Source: Bacteroidales bacterium UBA5349 (lineage in GTDB: Bacteria; Bacteroidota; Bacteroidia; Bacteroidales; Tenuifilaceae). From it: DNA of 64,000 bases. The DNA is taken from assembly GCA_002410065.1 (NCBI GenBank), contig DHQB01000019.1, positions 1 through 64,000 of the forward strand, written 5' to 3'. Below the pieces are notes generated by a model. It had not been told where the DNA came from, searched no databases, and saw only the letters and a program-made list of their open reading frames with translations. This document shows, in pieces, positions 18,752 to 27,471 of the stretch. Within the stretch, counting starts at the first letter, position 1. Each line of letters opens with the position of its first letter. The position numbers and the translations under genes were made by a program.

Positions 18752-19184
18752 CCTTATTAAATTTAGGTTAGTAATAGCCAGAACAAAAAAAATGTTATAG
18801 CCTATAAAATTGTTTAGAGTAAAAAATGATGGCAAAGGTAAAAAAAGAATACAATATAAGGTAAAAGTCAAAATTACATTCCTCTTGTGCCAATAATCAA
18901 TAATATAATTACTCCCAAACTCATTAGTGACCTTGCCTTTGATGCAGTTTAATGAGTTAATTTGTTGTTTGGATGTAGCAATTGCCGCAAGAATTCCGAT
19001 TGGATATAATGCAAACTCCAATAAACATATATTGAATCAATAATTAAAAAAAGGGTTTTAAAGAAAAAATATTGTGTGCAATAATTCCTATAAAGCCGCC
19101 TTTATCATTATTGAAATTATAGTATGATAATATTGCTATACTAAAAAAATAGAATTATTTTCACAGTCAATAATATGCCTAAAA
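18752..19184. other. 433-bp intergenic region between fabG and the Cache sensor
   Basis: AT-rich divergent promoter region. It holds the -7 element TACCTTTG of fabG (18840-18833, minus strand) and a small hairpin ATAAAG/CTTTAT at 19090-19105. No coding sequence is credible: the only long frame is the rejected fabG extension. No promoter was recognised for the rightward sensor gene. Confidence 0.5.
18833..18840 (-). promoter_or_regulatory. Putative -7 element of fabG
   Basis: TACCTTTG on the minus strand matches TAnnTTTG and lies 82 bp upstream of the chosen fabG start. No clear TTTG at -33. Confidence 0.5.
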
Positions 19185-21572
19185 ATGAAGGGTTTCCTTC
19201 AAAAGTCAAAAACGCATACCATGAGAATACGCATGAAAATACGAAGCAAATTGATGATATCAATTCTGCTCATTACCTCAATAGCCTATACCATATCGGT
19301 GGGCTACTTAATAATCAGATTACACAATATTTCTCTACGTGAAGCCTATGAAAAAGCTGACCTAAACGCAAAACAAAGTGCTAACTTGGTACGAACGCAT
19401 ATTAATCAGGACATGGATATATCCCGAACGATATCACATTCATTCAGCGAATATCAAAACTTCAAGCCAGAGCTAAGGCCCGATTTTTTTAAAAAAGTAA
19501 TTAAGGGAATTGCCAGTAATAACCCTGATATACTTTCGGTTTGGGGTAGCTGGGAAATTAGTGCTATTGACTCAACCTACAAAAAACCTTACGGACGCTT
19601 CAGGTACACTTACTATTACGAAAATGGGGTGCAAAAGTATAAAGAAGAAGTTTTAAACACCGAGGGTGATGATATTGGAGGCGGATACCATAACGTAAAA
19701 ATATCGAAAAAAGAAACCATGATTGATCCATACTGGTTTGCCTACAGCGAGAATAGCCCTATGATGCTTGAGGCAAGTACAGCGGTGCCCCTTATTGTAA
19801 ACGACAAGTTTATAGGACTATTTGGACTGGATATTGTTCTTGATAGGTACCAAGATATTACACAATCCATTCAACCATTTGAGAACAGCTATTCTATTAT
19901 GCTATCCAATAACTCAACTATTGTTGGGCATCCGCAAAAGGAATGGTTAGGAGATTTCTTCAGCAAATACTATTCAGATATTGATTCTACTAATGATATT
20001 AGTAATAGCGTTAAGTTAGGTAAAGACTTCTCTTTTACTCTTATCGATTCAGTTAGCGGAGAGCAGTACTATGCAACATTTGCAGCAATACCCATTGGTA
20101 AAACAGATAACCCTTGGTCATTTGGTGTTTTTGTACCCACTAGTGTACTTGTGCTGGAAGCAAAAGCAATTGCAACAAACTCCTTTATTTTAAGCTTAAT
20201 AGGTTTAACCCTACTTGCTCTAGTTATTTGGATTATAGCCTACAGTATCACCAAGCCGCTGCAAAAAGCAAAGGGATTACTTGGAGAACTAGCAAAGGGA
20301 AAAATCAACACCTCAAACAAGTTAGAAATTATTACAGGTGATGAGATAGAGGATATTGGAACATCGATTGACACCCTTATTGACGGTTTATCTAAAACAG
20401 CAACCTTTGCCAACGAAATTGGCAAAGGTAATTACAGCGTAAAATATACCGAGCTAAGTGAAGATGATATTCTTGGTAAATCACTTCAGGAGATGCGTAA
20501 GAGCCTAATTCAGGCCAAAGAGTTGGAGGATAAGCGCAAGTTAGAAGATGAAAAAGTAAACTGGGCAACATCAGGAGTGGCCAAATTTGCCGAGTTATTA
20601 AGACAGAACAACGACAACATGGAGGAGTTCTCATTTCAAATTATCAATAACCTAGTAAAATATACAAAAACTAATATTGGGGCACTTATCCTATTTAACG
20701 ATGACAAACAAGACGATCCACACTTTGAGATAGTTGCCTCATATGCCTACAATAGAAGAAAATTTGATAAAAAAAGAATAGAAATTGGTGAGGGTTTGAT
20801 AGGTCGTTGTGCGCAGGAGAATGAAACAATTTACTTAACTGAGATTCCAAAAGATTACATTAAAGTTGCATCTGGTCTTGGCTACGACAATCCCACCTGT
20901 TTACTTCTAGTGCCTTTAAAACTTAATAGCAAAGTTTATGGTGTAATTGAGTTAGCCAGCCTTGAGGTTATTGAAAAGCACATTGTTGAATTTGTTGAGA
21001 AGATTGGAGAAAGCCTCGCTGCAACCATTTCAACTGTTAAGATTAACATTAAAACGGTAACACTTCTCGAAGAATCAAAGATTAAATCAGAAGAACTCTC
21101 TGCTCAAGAGGAAGAGATGAGGCAAAATATGGAAGAACTTCAGGCAACTCAGGAGGAGGCTGATCGAAAGTCGGCCGAAATGGAAAGCCTAATCAAAGCA
21201 CTTAACGAATCGAGTTATGTGATTGAATACGATATTAATGGCAAAGTTATCTCTGTAAACGAAGCATACTTGAAGCTTACAAACCAATCGGCTGAGCAAA
21301 TTATTGGTACACACCATGCCGATAATCTTAAGTTGGATGAAAAGCAGCAAAGGGAGTACAATCTATTCTGGGATAACCTAAAGAACGGATTCGTTAAGAA
21401 GGAAACCAGTAAGATCGAACTAGGTGGCAAAACATTTACATTTATTGAGACCTACTCTCCTATCTATAATGAGAATCAGAAAGTTGTAAAAGTGCTAAAG
21501 ATTGCCCACAACATCACCGATTTTCTTGAAGAACAATCTGAAGTAGAAAAGAAAGGTAAGAAGAAAGGATAA
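19185..21572 (+). CDS. Cache-HAMP-GAF-PAS sensor protein without output domain
   Basis: 795 residues. A short basic N-terminus leads to TM1 (about 24-46), a large periplasmic dCache domain (about 50-325), TM2 (about 330-352), HAMP (353-405), a GAF domain (about 465-610), a Glu/Gln-rich coiled coil (615-660) and a PAS domain (about 662-780). The chain ends in a Lys-rich tail. No histidine kinase, GGDEF, phosphatase or methyl-accepting signalling domain follows the PAS. In this phylum such proteins may work through a separate partner. The start is uncertain: Met codons at 19221 and 19233 would give a more typical membrane-protein N-terminus. A strong terminator follows. Confidence 0.82.
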   Translation: MKGFLQKSKTHTMRIRMKIRSKLMISILLITSIAYTISVGYLIIRLHNISLREAYEKADLNAKQSANLVRTHINQDMDISRTISHSFSEYQNFKPELRPDFFKKVIKGIASNNPDILSVWGSWEISAIDSTYKKPYGRFRYTYYYENGVQKYKEEVLNTEGDDIGGGYHNVKISKKETMIDPYWFAYSENSPMMLEASTAVPLIVNDKFIGLFGLDIVLDRYQDITQSIQPFENSYSIMLSNNSTIVGHPQKEWLGDFFSKYYSDIDSTNDISNSVKLGKDFSFTLIDSVSGEQYYATFAAIPIGKTDNPWSFGVFVPTSVLVLEAKAIATNSFILSLIGLTLLALVIWIIAYSITKPLQKAKGLLGELAKGKINTSNKLEIITGDEIEDIGTSIDTLIDGLSKTATFANEIGKGNYSVKYTELSEDDILGKSLQEMRKSLIQAKELEDKRKLEDEKVNWATSGVAKFAELLRQNNDNMEEFSFQIINNLVKYTKTNIGALILFNDDKQDDPHFEIVASYAYNRRKFDKKRIEIGEGLIGRCAQENETIYLTEIPKDYIKVASGLGYDNPTCLLLVPLKLNSKVYGVIELASLEVIEKHIVEFVEKIGESLAATISTVKINIKTVTLLEESKIKSEELSAQEEEMRQNMEELQATQEEADRKSAEMESLIKALNESSYVIEYDINGKVISVNEAYLKLTNQSAEQIIGTHHADNLKLDEKQQREYNLFWDNLKNGFVKKETSKIELGGKTFTFIETYSPIYNENQKVVKVLKIAHNITDFLEEQSEVEKKGKKKG

Positions 21573-21609
21573 AAAAAGAAGGGGAGCGTTTGATAAGCTC
21601 CCCTTTTTT
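21571..21609. terminator. Bidirectional terminator
   Basis: The stem GGGGAGC (21581-21587) pairs with GCTCCCC (21597-21603), with an A-rich left flank and a T6 right flank. It therefore serves the sensor gene and the convergent DUF6588-like gene. Confidence 0.88.
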
Positions 21610-21627
21610 GTGCTATTTAATCTATTA

Positions 21628-22659
21628 CTACCTAAAGCTAATACCAAGCCCTGCTGCGTAAAGTGCATATTCACCAACGGTGTAATCAAAATTAAAAGAT
21701 ATTACACCAAGTCTAACCCTAAATCCAGCATTAGCACTAAAGTTTGAATGGGTAAAAGCCAGAATAAAAGGATCGTTTATAACTCTAGCATATGTTGGCT
21801 CAATACCAATTGGATAGTTACCCTTTAGCCCAAAATCAGTAGTAGCATGACTGTACCCTAACCCAGCATAAACTGAAAGGAAAGGAATAGATTTACCTAC
21901 TAAAAGCCTTGCAGTAAAACCCGAAGCATCTAGAGCAAGTTTTTGCCCTTTAAAATCAGCAGCTGTATATCCACTGGGAATATTAGCAGGATCGGGCTTA
22001 TAGTTTACATCAAACTCGCTGCTAAACTTTGTATATCCCACCATTATGGAAAGATCAATAGGAACAAGCTTAAGCCCTGGGATAAACTCTTTGAACTCAT
22101 TCTTGGCACCAATTCCCCATAAACTTACCTTACCTACCTTTGGAACATTTACCGAGGGTAAAAACCTAAGGGTTAGTTCTGAATGGAAAGGTAAACCTAT
22201 GGCACCCTGAATCATCATCATAGGGGTAAATGGGAGTCCAGCGCCTTTAGGTAAATCAAAGGTTTTAGTTGGAGCTAAGTTGTAAGCTAACTGAGGGCGA
22301 GGTGCAGATGTAGAACCAGCAATTGTTGGAGCTATGCTATTACTACCAACAACTGATAAAGTTGATAAATTAAGATCATTAATATCAAAAGATTTTGCAC
22401 TACTTGGAGCCGTAACAACTGATGTTGTAAAAGTTACATCAAAGCCAAATAGTTTGTGAGGTGCAGCTGCTTGATACCAACCTCCATTGAGTGATGTACC
22501 AAACATCTTTCCAAAAGGCTCTAGGTAAGCATTACTGAGTTTTTTGGCATCATCAACATTGCCCTGTAAAAATTCAGCAATTTGTTGCTGAGCAAAAATT
22601 GCACCTGAAAAAAGCAATAAGAAGGATAGTGGTAAAATTTTTAAAAGAAACTTTCTCAT
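21628..22659 (-). CDS. DUF6588-like outer-membrane beta-barrel protein
   Basis: 343 residues with a clear signal peptide (about 1-23, ending AIFAQ). The mature protein shows alternating hydrophobic and aromatic beta strands and ends in an aromatic residue followed by Arg (SFR), as in barrel proteins. The region around GGWYQAAAPHKLFGFD and the barrel pattern suggest the Bacteroidota DUF6588 family of transporter-like barrels. Function unknown. It is monocistronic, convergent with the sensor gene and divergent from rarA. Confidence 0.7.
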   Translation of the reverse strand: MRKFLLKILPLSFLLLFSGAIFAQQQIAEFLQGNVDDAKKLSNAYLEPFGKMFGTSLNGGWYQAAAPHKLFGFDVTFTTSVVTAPSSAKSFDINDLNLSTLSVVGSNSIAPTIAGSTSAPRPQLAYNLAPTKTFDLPKGAGLPFTPMMMIQGAIGLPFHSELTLRFLPSVNVPKVGKVSLWGIGAKNEFKEFIPGLKLVPIDLSIMVGYTKFSSEFDVNYKPDPANIPSGYTAADFKGQKLALDASGFTARLLVGKSIPFLSVYAGLGYSHATTDFGLKGNYPIGIEPTYARVINDPFILAFTHSNFSANAGFRVRLGVISFNFDYTVGEYALYAAGLGISFR

Positions 22660-22810
22660 GGTTATAAGGTTTTAGTTTTTGATTCAATTGAATATAAAAC
22701 TATGCTAACAAAAATTATGCTACAATAGTTTAGCCAAATTAATATTTTTTTAACTGCTAACCGAATAATTTGCATATTTTGGTTTCTTGAAATCAACATT
22801 TGTTTCCTAA

Positions 22811-22840
22811 TTGTATTTAGGTAAAACATTCCTAACTTTG
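22811..22840 (+). promoter_or_regulatory. Promoter of rarA
   Basis: TAACTTTG (22833-22840) matches the -7 consensus, with a TTG core at 22811-22813 about 19 bp upstream. The start codon is 17 bp after the -7 box. Confidence 0.65.
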
Positions 22841-22856
22841 CACAAACACAACTTGT

Positions 22857-24137
22857 ATGGGCAACACACCATTAGCCGAGAGGCTTAGACCAAAGGATTT
22901 GGACGATTTTATTGGGCAAAAGCATTTGGTTGGCCATAATGGGATTGTTCGAACGATGATCGATACGGGTAAACTCTCATCATTTATCCTTTGGGGTCCG
23001 CCTGGTGTGGGAAAAACAACCCTTGCCCGTATTGTAGCAAACAAGTTAAATAGACCTTTTCATTCACTTAGTGCTGTTAATTCGGGTGTAAAGGATGTGC
23101 GCGAGGTCATTGAAAAAGCAAAATCCCAACGTTTTTTTAGTCACCCCTCACCTATTCTTTTTATTGATGAGATTCACAGGTTTAGCAAATCTCAACAAGA
23201 TTCATTACTGGGAGCTGTGGAAGAGGGTGTTGTAACGCTAATTGGCGCTACAACAGAGAATCCCTCGTTTGAGGTTATTCCCCCACTCCTCTCGCGTTGT
23301 CAGGTTTATATCCTTAAATCACTCGATAAGGACGAGTTACTTAGTTTGCTCGATAGAGCAATTGAAAGCGATGTTGATTATAAGGAGAAGAATATCATTG
23401 TTGAGGAGACGGATGCAATCTTTCGTTATTCGGGTGGAGATGCACGAAAATTGCTCAATATACTCGATATCATCGTAAGCTCTCAACCCGACGATAAAGT
23501 TCTAATCAACAATGCCATAGTAACCGATAGACTTCAGGAAAATATTGCCAGATACGATAAAAGTGGTGAACAGCATTACGACATCATATCTGCCTTTATT
23601 AAATCGATACGAGGTAGCGATCCCAATGCAGCCGTTTACTGGCTTGCTAGGATGATTGAGGGTGGTGAAGATCCCAAATTTATTGCCCGCAGGCTCCTCA
23701 TTTTAGCATCTGAAGACATTGGTTTGGCAAACCCAAATGCTTTGCTACTAGCAACTAGTTGCTTTCAGGCAATTCAGATGATTGGCTGGCCAGAATCAAG
23801 AATAATTCTTTCCGAAACAGCCATATACCTTGCCACAAGCCCTAAAAGCAATTCAGCTTATATGGCAATTAGCCAAGCAGAAGCACTGGTTAAGGAGAGT
23901 GGCGATCTTTCTGTGCCTTTATATTTAAGGAATGCACCCACCAAGCTTATGAAGGAATTAGGATATGGAGAGGATTACAAATATGCCCACAGCTACTCTA
24001 GAAACTTCGTAGATCAAGAGTTCCTCCCCAAAGAACTATCGGGCACAGTACTATACTCACCACAGGACAATAAGAAAGAAAAAGAAATTGAAGCCCTAAT
24101 AAATAAACTTTGGGGCAAGAAGTATAAAAACGAATAG
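22857..24137 (+). CDS. rarA: Replication-associated recombination protein A (AAA ATPase)
   Basis: 426 residues, typical for RarA/MgsA. It is a clamp-loader-like AAA+ ATPase acting at stalled replication forks. The protein has Walker A GPPGVGKTT (about 46-54), Walker B FIDEIHRFSKSQQD (about 102-115), the sensor region TTENPSFE and the MgsA C-terminal tetramerisation segment (ASEDIGLANP, NAPTKLMKELGYG). A predicted promoter lies immediately upstream. kdsA follows 19 bp downstream on the same strand and may be cotranscribed. Confidence 0.95.
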   Translation: MGNTPLAERLRPKDLDDFIGQKHLVGHNGIVRTMIDTGKLSSFILWGPPGVGKTTLARIVANKLNRPFHSLSAVNSGVKDVREVIEKAKSQRFFSHPSPILFIDEIHRFSKSQQDSLLGAVEEGVVTLIGATTENPSFEVIPPLLSRCQVYILKSLDKDELLSLLDRAIESDVDYKEKNIIVEETDAIFRYSGGDARKLLNILDIIVSSQPDDKVLINNAIVTDRLQENIARYDKSGEQHYDIISAFIKSIRGSDPNAAVYWLARMIEGGEDPKFIARRLLILASEDIGLANPNALLLATSCFQAIQMIGWPESRIILSETAIYLATSPKSNSAYMAISQAEALVKESGDLSVPLYLRNAPTKLMKELGYGEDYKYAHSYSRNFVDQEFLPKELSGTVLYSPQDNKKEKEIEALINKLWGKKYKNE

Positions 24138-24156
24138 ATTAATAATACAAATAATC

Positions 24157-24981
24157 ATGAAGATATTAGAATCGATACCAAAGATAAAGCACCTGAACTC
24201 GGATAATTTCTTGCTTATTGCAGGACCATGCGTTGTTGAAACTGAGGAGATAACACGACATATTGCAGAATTCATCTGCAATTTATCAAACAAACACTCA
24301 ATCCCTTTCATCTTTAAAGCATCGTACCGTAAGGCAAACCGTTCTCGACTTGACTCGTTCACAGGAATTGGTGATGAGAAAGCGCTGGAAATTTTGGCAA
24401 GAATCCGAAAAGACTTTGATGTACCCGTTATTACCGACATCCATACAGCCGAAGAGGCTGGAATTGCTGCGCAATATGTTGATGTTCTGCAAATTCCTGC
24501 ATTTTTATGCCGCCAAACCGATCTACTAATTGCTGCAGGCAATACGGGAAAGTTGATCAGCATAAAAAAAGGTCAATTTGTTGCACCCGATGCAATGAAG
24601 TTTGCCGCCCAAAAGGTAATTGAAACGGGGAACCCAAATGTAATGCTAACTGAGCGTGGAACCACTTTTGGTTATCAAGATTTAATAGTTGACTTTAGGG
24701 GAATACCTACCATGAAATCGTTTGGTTATCCTGTAATTGTCGATTTAACCCACTCACTTCAGCAACCCAACCAAGCTAGTGGCGTTACTGGCGGTAAACC
24801 AGAGCTCATAGATACTATGGGTAGAGCAGCTATTGCTACAGGAGCCGATGGAATATTTATTGAAACGCACCCAAATCCAAGCAAAGCCCTATCCGATGGG
24901 GCAAACATGCTAAAACTTGATGAGTTGGAGCATCTTTTGGAAAGATTAATGAAGTTGAGAAGAGTGGTTAATGAATTTTAG
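24157..24981 (+). CDS. kdsA: 3-deoxy-8-phosphooctulonate synthase
   Basis: 274 residues, full length. KdsA condenses phosphoenolpyruvate with arabinose 5-phosphate to Kdo 8-phosphate for lipopolysaccharide inner core synthesis. The IAGPCVVE motif (about 22-29), FKASYRKANRSR (about 52-63), TDIHT, and the C-terminal ETHPNPSKALSDG segment identify the family; this group includes both metal-dependent and independent forms. The last 14 bp overlap the 3' end of the convergent hybrid kinase gene. It follows rarA closely. Confidence 0.96.
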   Translation: MKILESIPKIKHLNSDNFLLIAGPCVVETEEITRHIAEFICNLSNKHSIPFIFKASYRKANRSRLDSFTGIGDEKALEILARIRKDFDVPVITDIHTAEEAGIAAQYVDVLQIPAFLCRQTDLLIAAGNTGKLISIKKGQFVAPDAMKFAAQKVIETGNPNVMLTERGTTFGYQDLIVDFRGIPTMKSFGYPVIVDLTHSLQQPNQASGVTGGKPELIDTMGRAAIATGADGIFIETHPNPSKALSDGANMLKLDELEHLLERLMKLRRVVNEF

Positions 24982-26542
24982 CTTTATCCTTTAGATAGGA
25001 ATCCAATTTCTCGAGGAGTAACTCTGAATTAATTGGCTTTGAGATGTAATCGTTACAACCAGCCTCGATGCACTTGATGTTATCGTTGGGCATGGCATAG
25101 GCAGTTTGGGCAATAACTATTATTTGAGGATTAATCTTTTTTATTAGTCCCGTAGCTTCATATCCATCAATTTTTGGCATCTGAATATCCATTAGGACAA
25201 GATCAACGTTTGGATTCTGTTGACAATAGTTCACTACCTCTTCACCATCTCGTTTCCAGACAATTGTTGCATTAGTTTTGGCCAATATTGCGTTTAAAAA
25301 CTTATAATTGGTCTCAACATCCTCGGCAATAAGTATTTGTTTAGTTGCCCAATCGTAGGTTCGTTTTACCGGAGTAAAAACATTCGTAATGTTATTCTTG
25401 TGCTGAAGTTCGTCATATGGCATGGTAAAATTGAATGTAGATCCCAAACCCATTTCTGATTCAACCCAAATATTCCCACCCAACATGCCCACTATATGTT
25501 TGCTAATAAACAGGCCTATTCCTGTTCCACCATATTTCCGGGTTGAGCCTTCTTCAATCTGCCTAAACTTATCGAAAATAATCTTTTGTTTATCCGCAGG
25601 GATTCCAATACCCGAATCACGGACATAGAATTGAATTTGACTTTCTTCCTTCTTGTTAATATAGCCAAATTCAACAACTCCTTTATCGGTAAACTTAATC
25701 GAATTGCTTATAAGGTTTGACAAAACCTGCTGCAGTCTGTGGCTGTCCGTATAGATTATATTATTCTCGTCATCATTTAGGTTCAAAAGCCTTAAAGATA
25801 AATGCTCCTTTTCCTGTTTGAACTTTATCTCATTGAAAAATGTATAGAGATCGAACATGAGATCATCAAGGTTAACCTCAGCTTTATTAAGTGGAAGTTG
25901 ACCTGCCTCAATTTTCGATATATCCATTATATCATCAATAAGGTTTACCAACATTGTTCCGTTATGTCTAATAATATCGAGGTAGCGAAGCTGCATATCC
26001 TTATCAAAATCTTCATGCTGTAAAAGTTGGGCAAAGCCCAAAATGCCATTCATCGGGGTGCGAATTTCATGGCTCATATTGGCCAAAAAGTTCGATTTAA
26101 GGATATCGGCCTCCTCTGCAATCATATTTGCTTTTTTTACCTCGACCTTTAGCGCCTCAATATCCTGAAGGTAAATTGAATTTAACTTAAATAAATGGTC
26201 GTATTCAGCCTCTTTATTTAATAAGCTATCTCGTAATTCATTAATTTGATCCAAAAAATGTTCGTTATTATCTTCTTGTTTCTTAAAACGTTTTAATAAG
26301 GTATTCTTACTACGGTAAATAAAAAATAAAAGAATAGCCATTCCTATAATTAGCAAGCCTAAGACAATGCTAACTATTGCTATTGGTTGAATTGTAAATA
26401 ATAATACTATAAGGGAAAATGATGATTGGGTTTTCAATTTTGGATTGGTAGGGATTAGATTTAATGATAAATTGAGTTTTTTGTTTAATAAACCACTAGT
26501 AACTAATGTATTGCGAAAAAACGCTATTGAGATTCCTACCAT
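24968..26542 (-). CDS. Hybrid histidine kinase with C-terminal receiver
   Basis: 524 residues. One clear transmembrane helix (about 45-75) is followed by a coiled coil (about 80-155). A HisKA domain has its phosphoacceptor in FLANMSHEIRTPMNG (His near 160). The ATPase domain (about 270-385) has ISNSIKFTDKG, DSGIGIP and the G box YGGTGIGLF. The receiver domain (about 400-520) has LVLMDIQMPKIDGYEA with its phosphoacceptor Asp, and ends with the Lys in NDYISKPI. There is no periplasmic sensing domain, so the signal is probably sensed in the membrane or cytoplasm. The first 40 residues are unusual and the start may lie further downstream. It overlaps kdsA tail to tail by 14 bp. Confidence 0.88.
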   Translation of the reverse strand: MVGISIAFFRNTLVTSGLLNKKLNLSLNLIPTNPKLKTQSSFSLIVLLFTIQPIAIVSIVLGLLIIGMAILLFFIYRSKNTLLKRFKKQEDNNEHFLDQINELRDSLLNKEAEYDHLFKLNSIYLQDIEALKVEVKKANMIAEEADILKSNFLANMSHEIRTPMNGILGFAQLLQHEDFDKDMQLRYLDIIRHNGTMLVNLIDDIMDISKIEAGQLPLNKAEVNLDDLMFDLYTFFNEIKFKQEKEHLSLRLLNLNDDENNIIYTDSHRLQQVLSNLISNSIKFTDKGVVEFGYINKKEESQIQFYVRDSGIGIPADKQKIIFDKFRQIEEGSTRKYGGTGIGLFISKHIVGMLGGNIWVESEMGLGSTFNFTMPYDELQHKNNITNVFTPVKRTYDWATKQILIAEDVETNYKFLNAILAKTNATIVWKRDGEEVVNYCQQNPNVDLVLMDIQMPKIDGYEATGLIKKINPQIIVIAQTAYAMPNDNIKCIEAGCNDYISKPINSELLLEKLDSYLKDKAKIH

Positions 26543-26635
26543 TGTGAGTTATTGAAAAGTGATTATTTGTTCATTTATTTGTTTACAACACATAAATATA
26601 TGGATAATAAATCAATATTTAGGTAAAGTTTAGTC

Positions 26636-26685
26636 AAAAAAAAGACAGACAGTCAATTTCGTAAATAAACGGCTGACTGTCTGTC
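26636..26685 (-). terminator. Terminator of the porin-like gene
   Basis: A perfect 12-bp stem (26644-26655 with 26674-26685) with an 18-nt loop, followed on the minus strand by eight T. It lies 51 bp beyond the stop at 26736. Confidence 0.85.
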
Positions 26686-26735
26686 ATAAGAACTATTTAA
26701 GCACCCTGAATTGGTGTAAAATATTTAATTGTTTA

Positions 26736-27401
26736 TCAAAAGAAAATACCAAGGCTAAAAATCCACTGCGGATTTCGTTGATCAAACTTATAAGGTTTGC
26801 CTGCAATGTTAACCCCCTCACCTAGTTTACTTAGGTTACCCTCATACTTAATGTCAAGGGTAGCAAACTTTAATATATCAAGTCCAGCACCAATCTGGTA
26901 ACCAAATGTTGCACCATTAAAATTACTCTTTACTGTTTGGTCGGTAATATCGGCTAATTTATCCTTTAAGCCATCCTTTTCGCTAAGCACAAAGGAGGCT
27001 ACAGGGCCTAGACCAAGACGTGCTGGACCAAACTTCCATCCTACCATTACTGGAATATCAAATTTGTTAAACTTTTGCTCACGCAAGCTTTTTACTGGAC
27101 TTGCCTGATTGGTTACATCGGTTAGTATTACCTCTCCCTTTGATTGGGTAAAAAGAAATTCGGGCTGAACGTAGAAGCCTAATATCTGAATTCTTCCAAA
27201 TAGGCCAAGATGCAGACCCAACTTTGAGTTTCCCTGCTCAACAACAAAGCTCTGCGCATCTCCAACAGTTGAGAATGTGGTTCTATCAATTTTTACGGTA
27301 GATGAGCTAACACCTCCCTTTACCCCAAAACGTAGGAACTGTGCATTTGCTGCAAGCGATACAACCATTAAGGTTGATATTAAAAATGCTAATTTTTTCA
27401 T
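26736..27401 (-). CDS. Outer-membrane beta-barrel protein (OMP_b-brl/PorT-like)
   Basis: 221 residues with a signal peptide (about 1-20, ending ANAQ). The mature part starts FLRFGVKGGVSSS, the usual first strand of Bacteroidota 8-stranded barrels of the PorT/OMP_b-brl group, and it ends in an aromatic pair (SLGIFF). Repeated strand patterns with G-x-x-x-G support the barrel. The function of this family is generally unknown. It has its own terminator and no partner gene in the same direction within 70 bp. Confidence 0.78.
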   Translation of the reverse strand: MKKLAFLISTLMVVSLAANAQFLRFGVKGGVSSSTVKIDRTTFSTVGDAQSFVVEQGNSKLGLHLGLFGRIQILGFYVQPEFLFTQSKGEVILTDVTNQASPVKSLREQKFNKFDIPVMVGWKFGPARLGLGPVASFVLSEKDGLKDKLADITDQTVKSNFNGATFGYQIGAGLDILKFATLDIKYEGNLSKLGEGVNIAGKPYKFDQRNPQWIFSLGIFF

Positions 27402-27471
27402 AAACGTTAAATTTTTGGTTATAAAAATTAGTTGCTATTTTGATTAAACTATAATTTATCAAATTTCATGC

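Noticed and set aside
18752..19021. 90-codon N-terminal extension of fabG in the same frame
   Set aside because: It does not resemble any FabG N-terminus, and a TACCTTTG promoter element lies within it. The ATG at 18751 fits the family.
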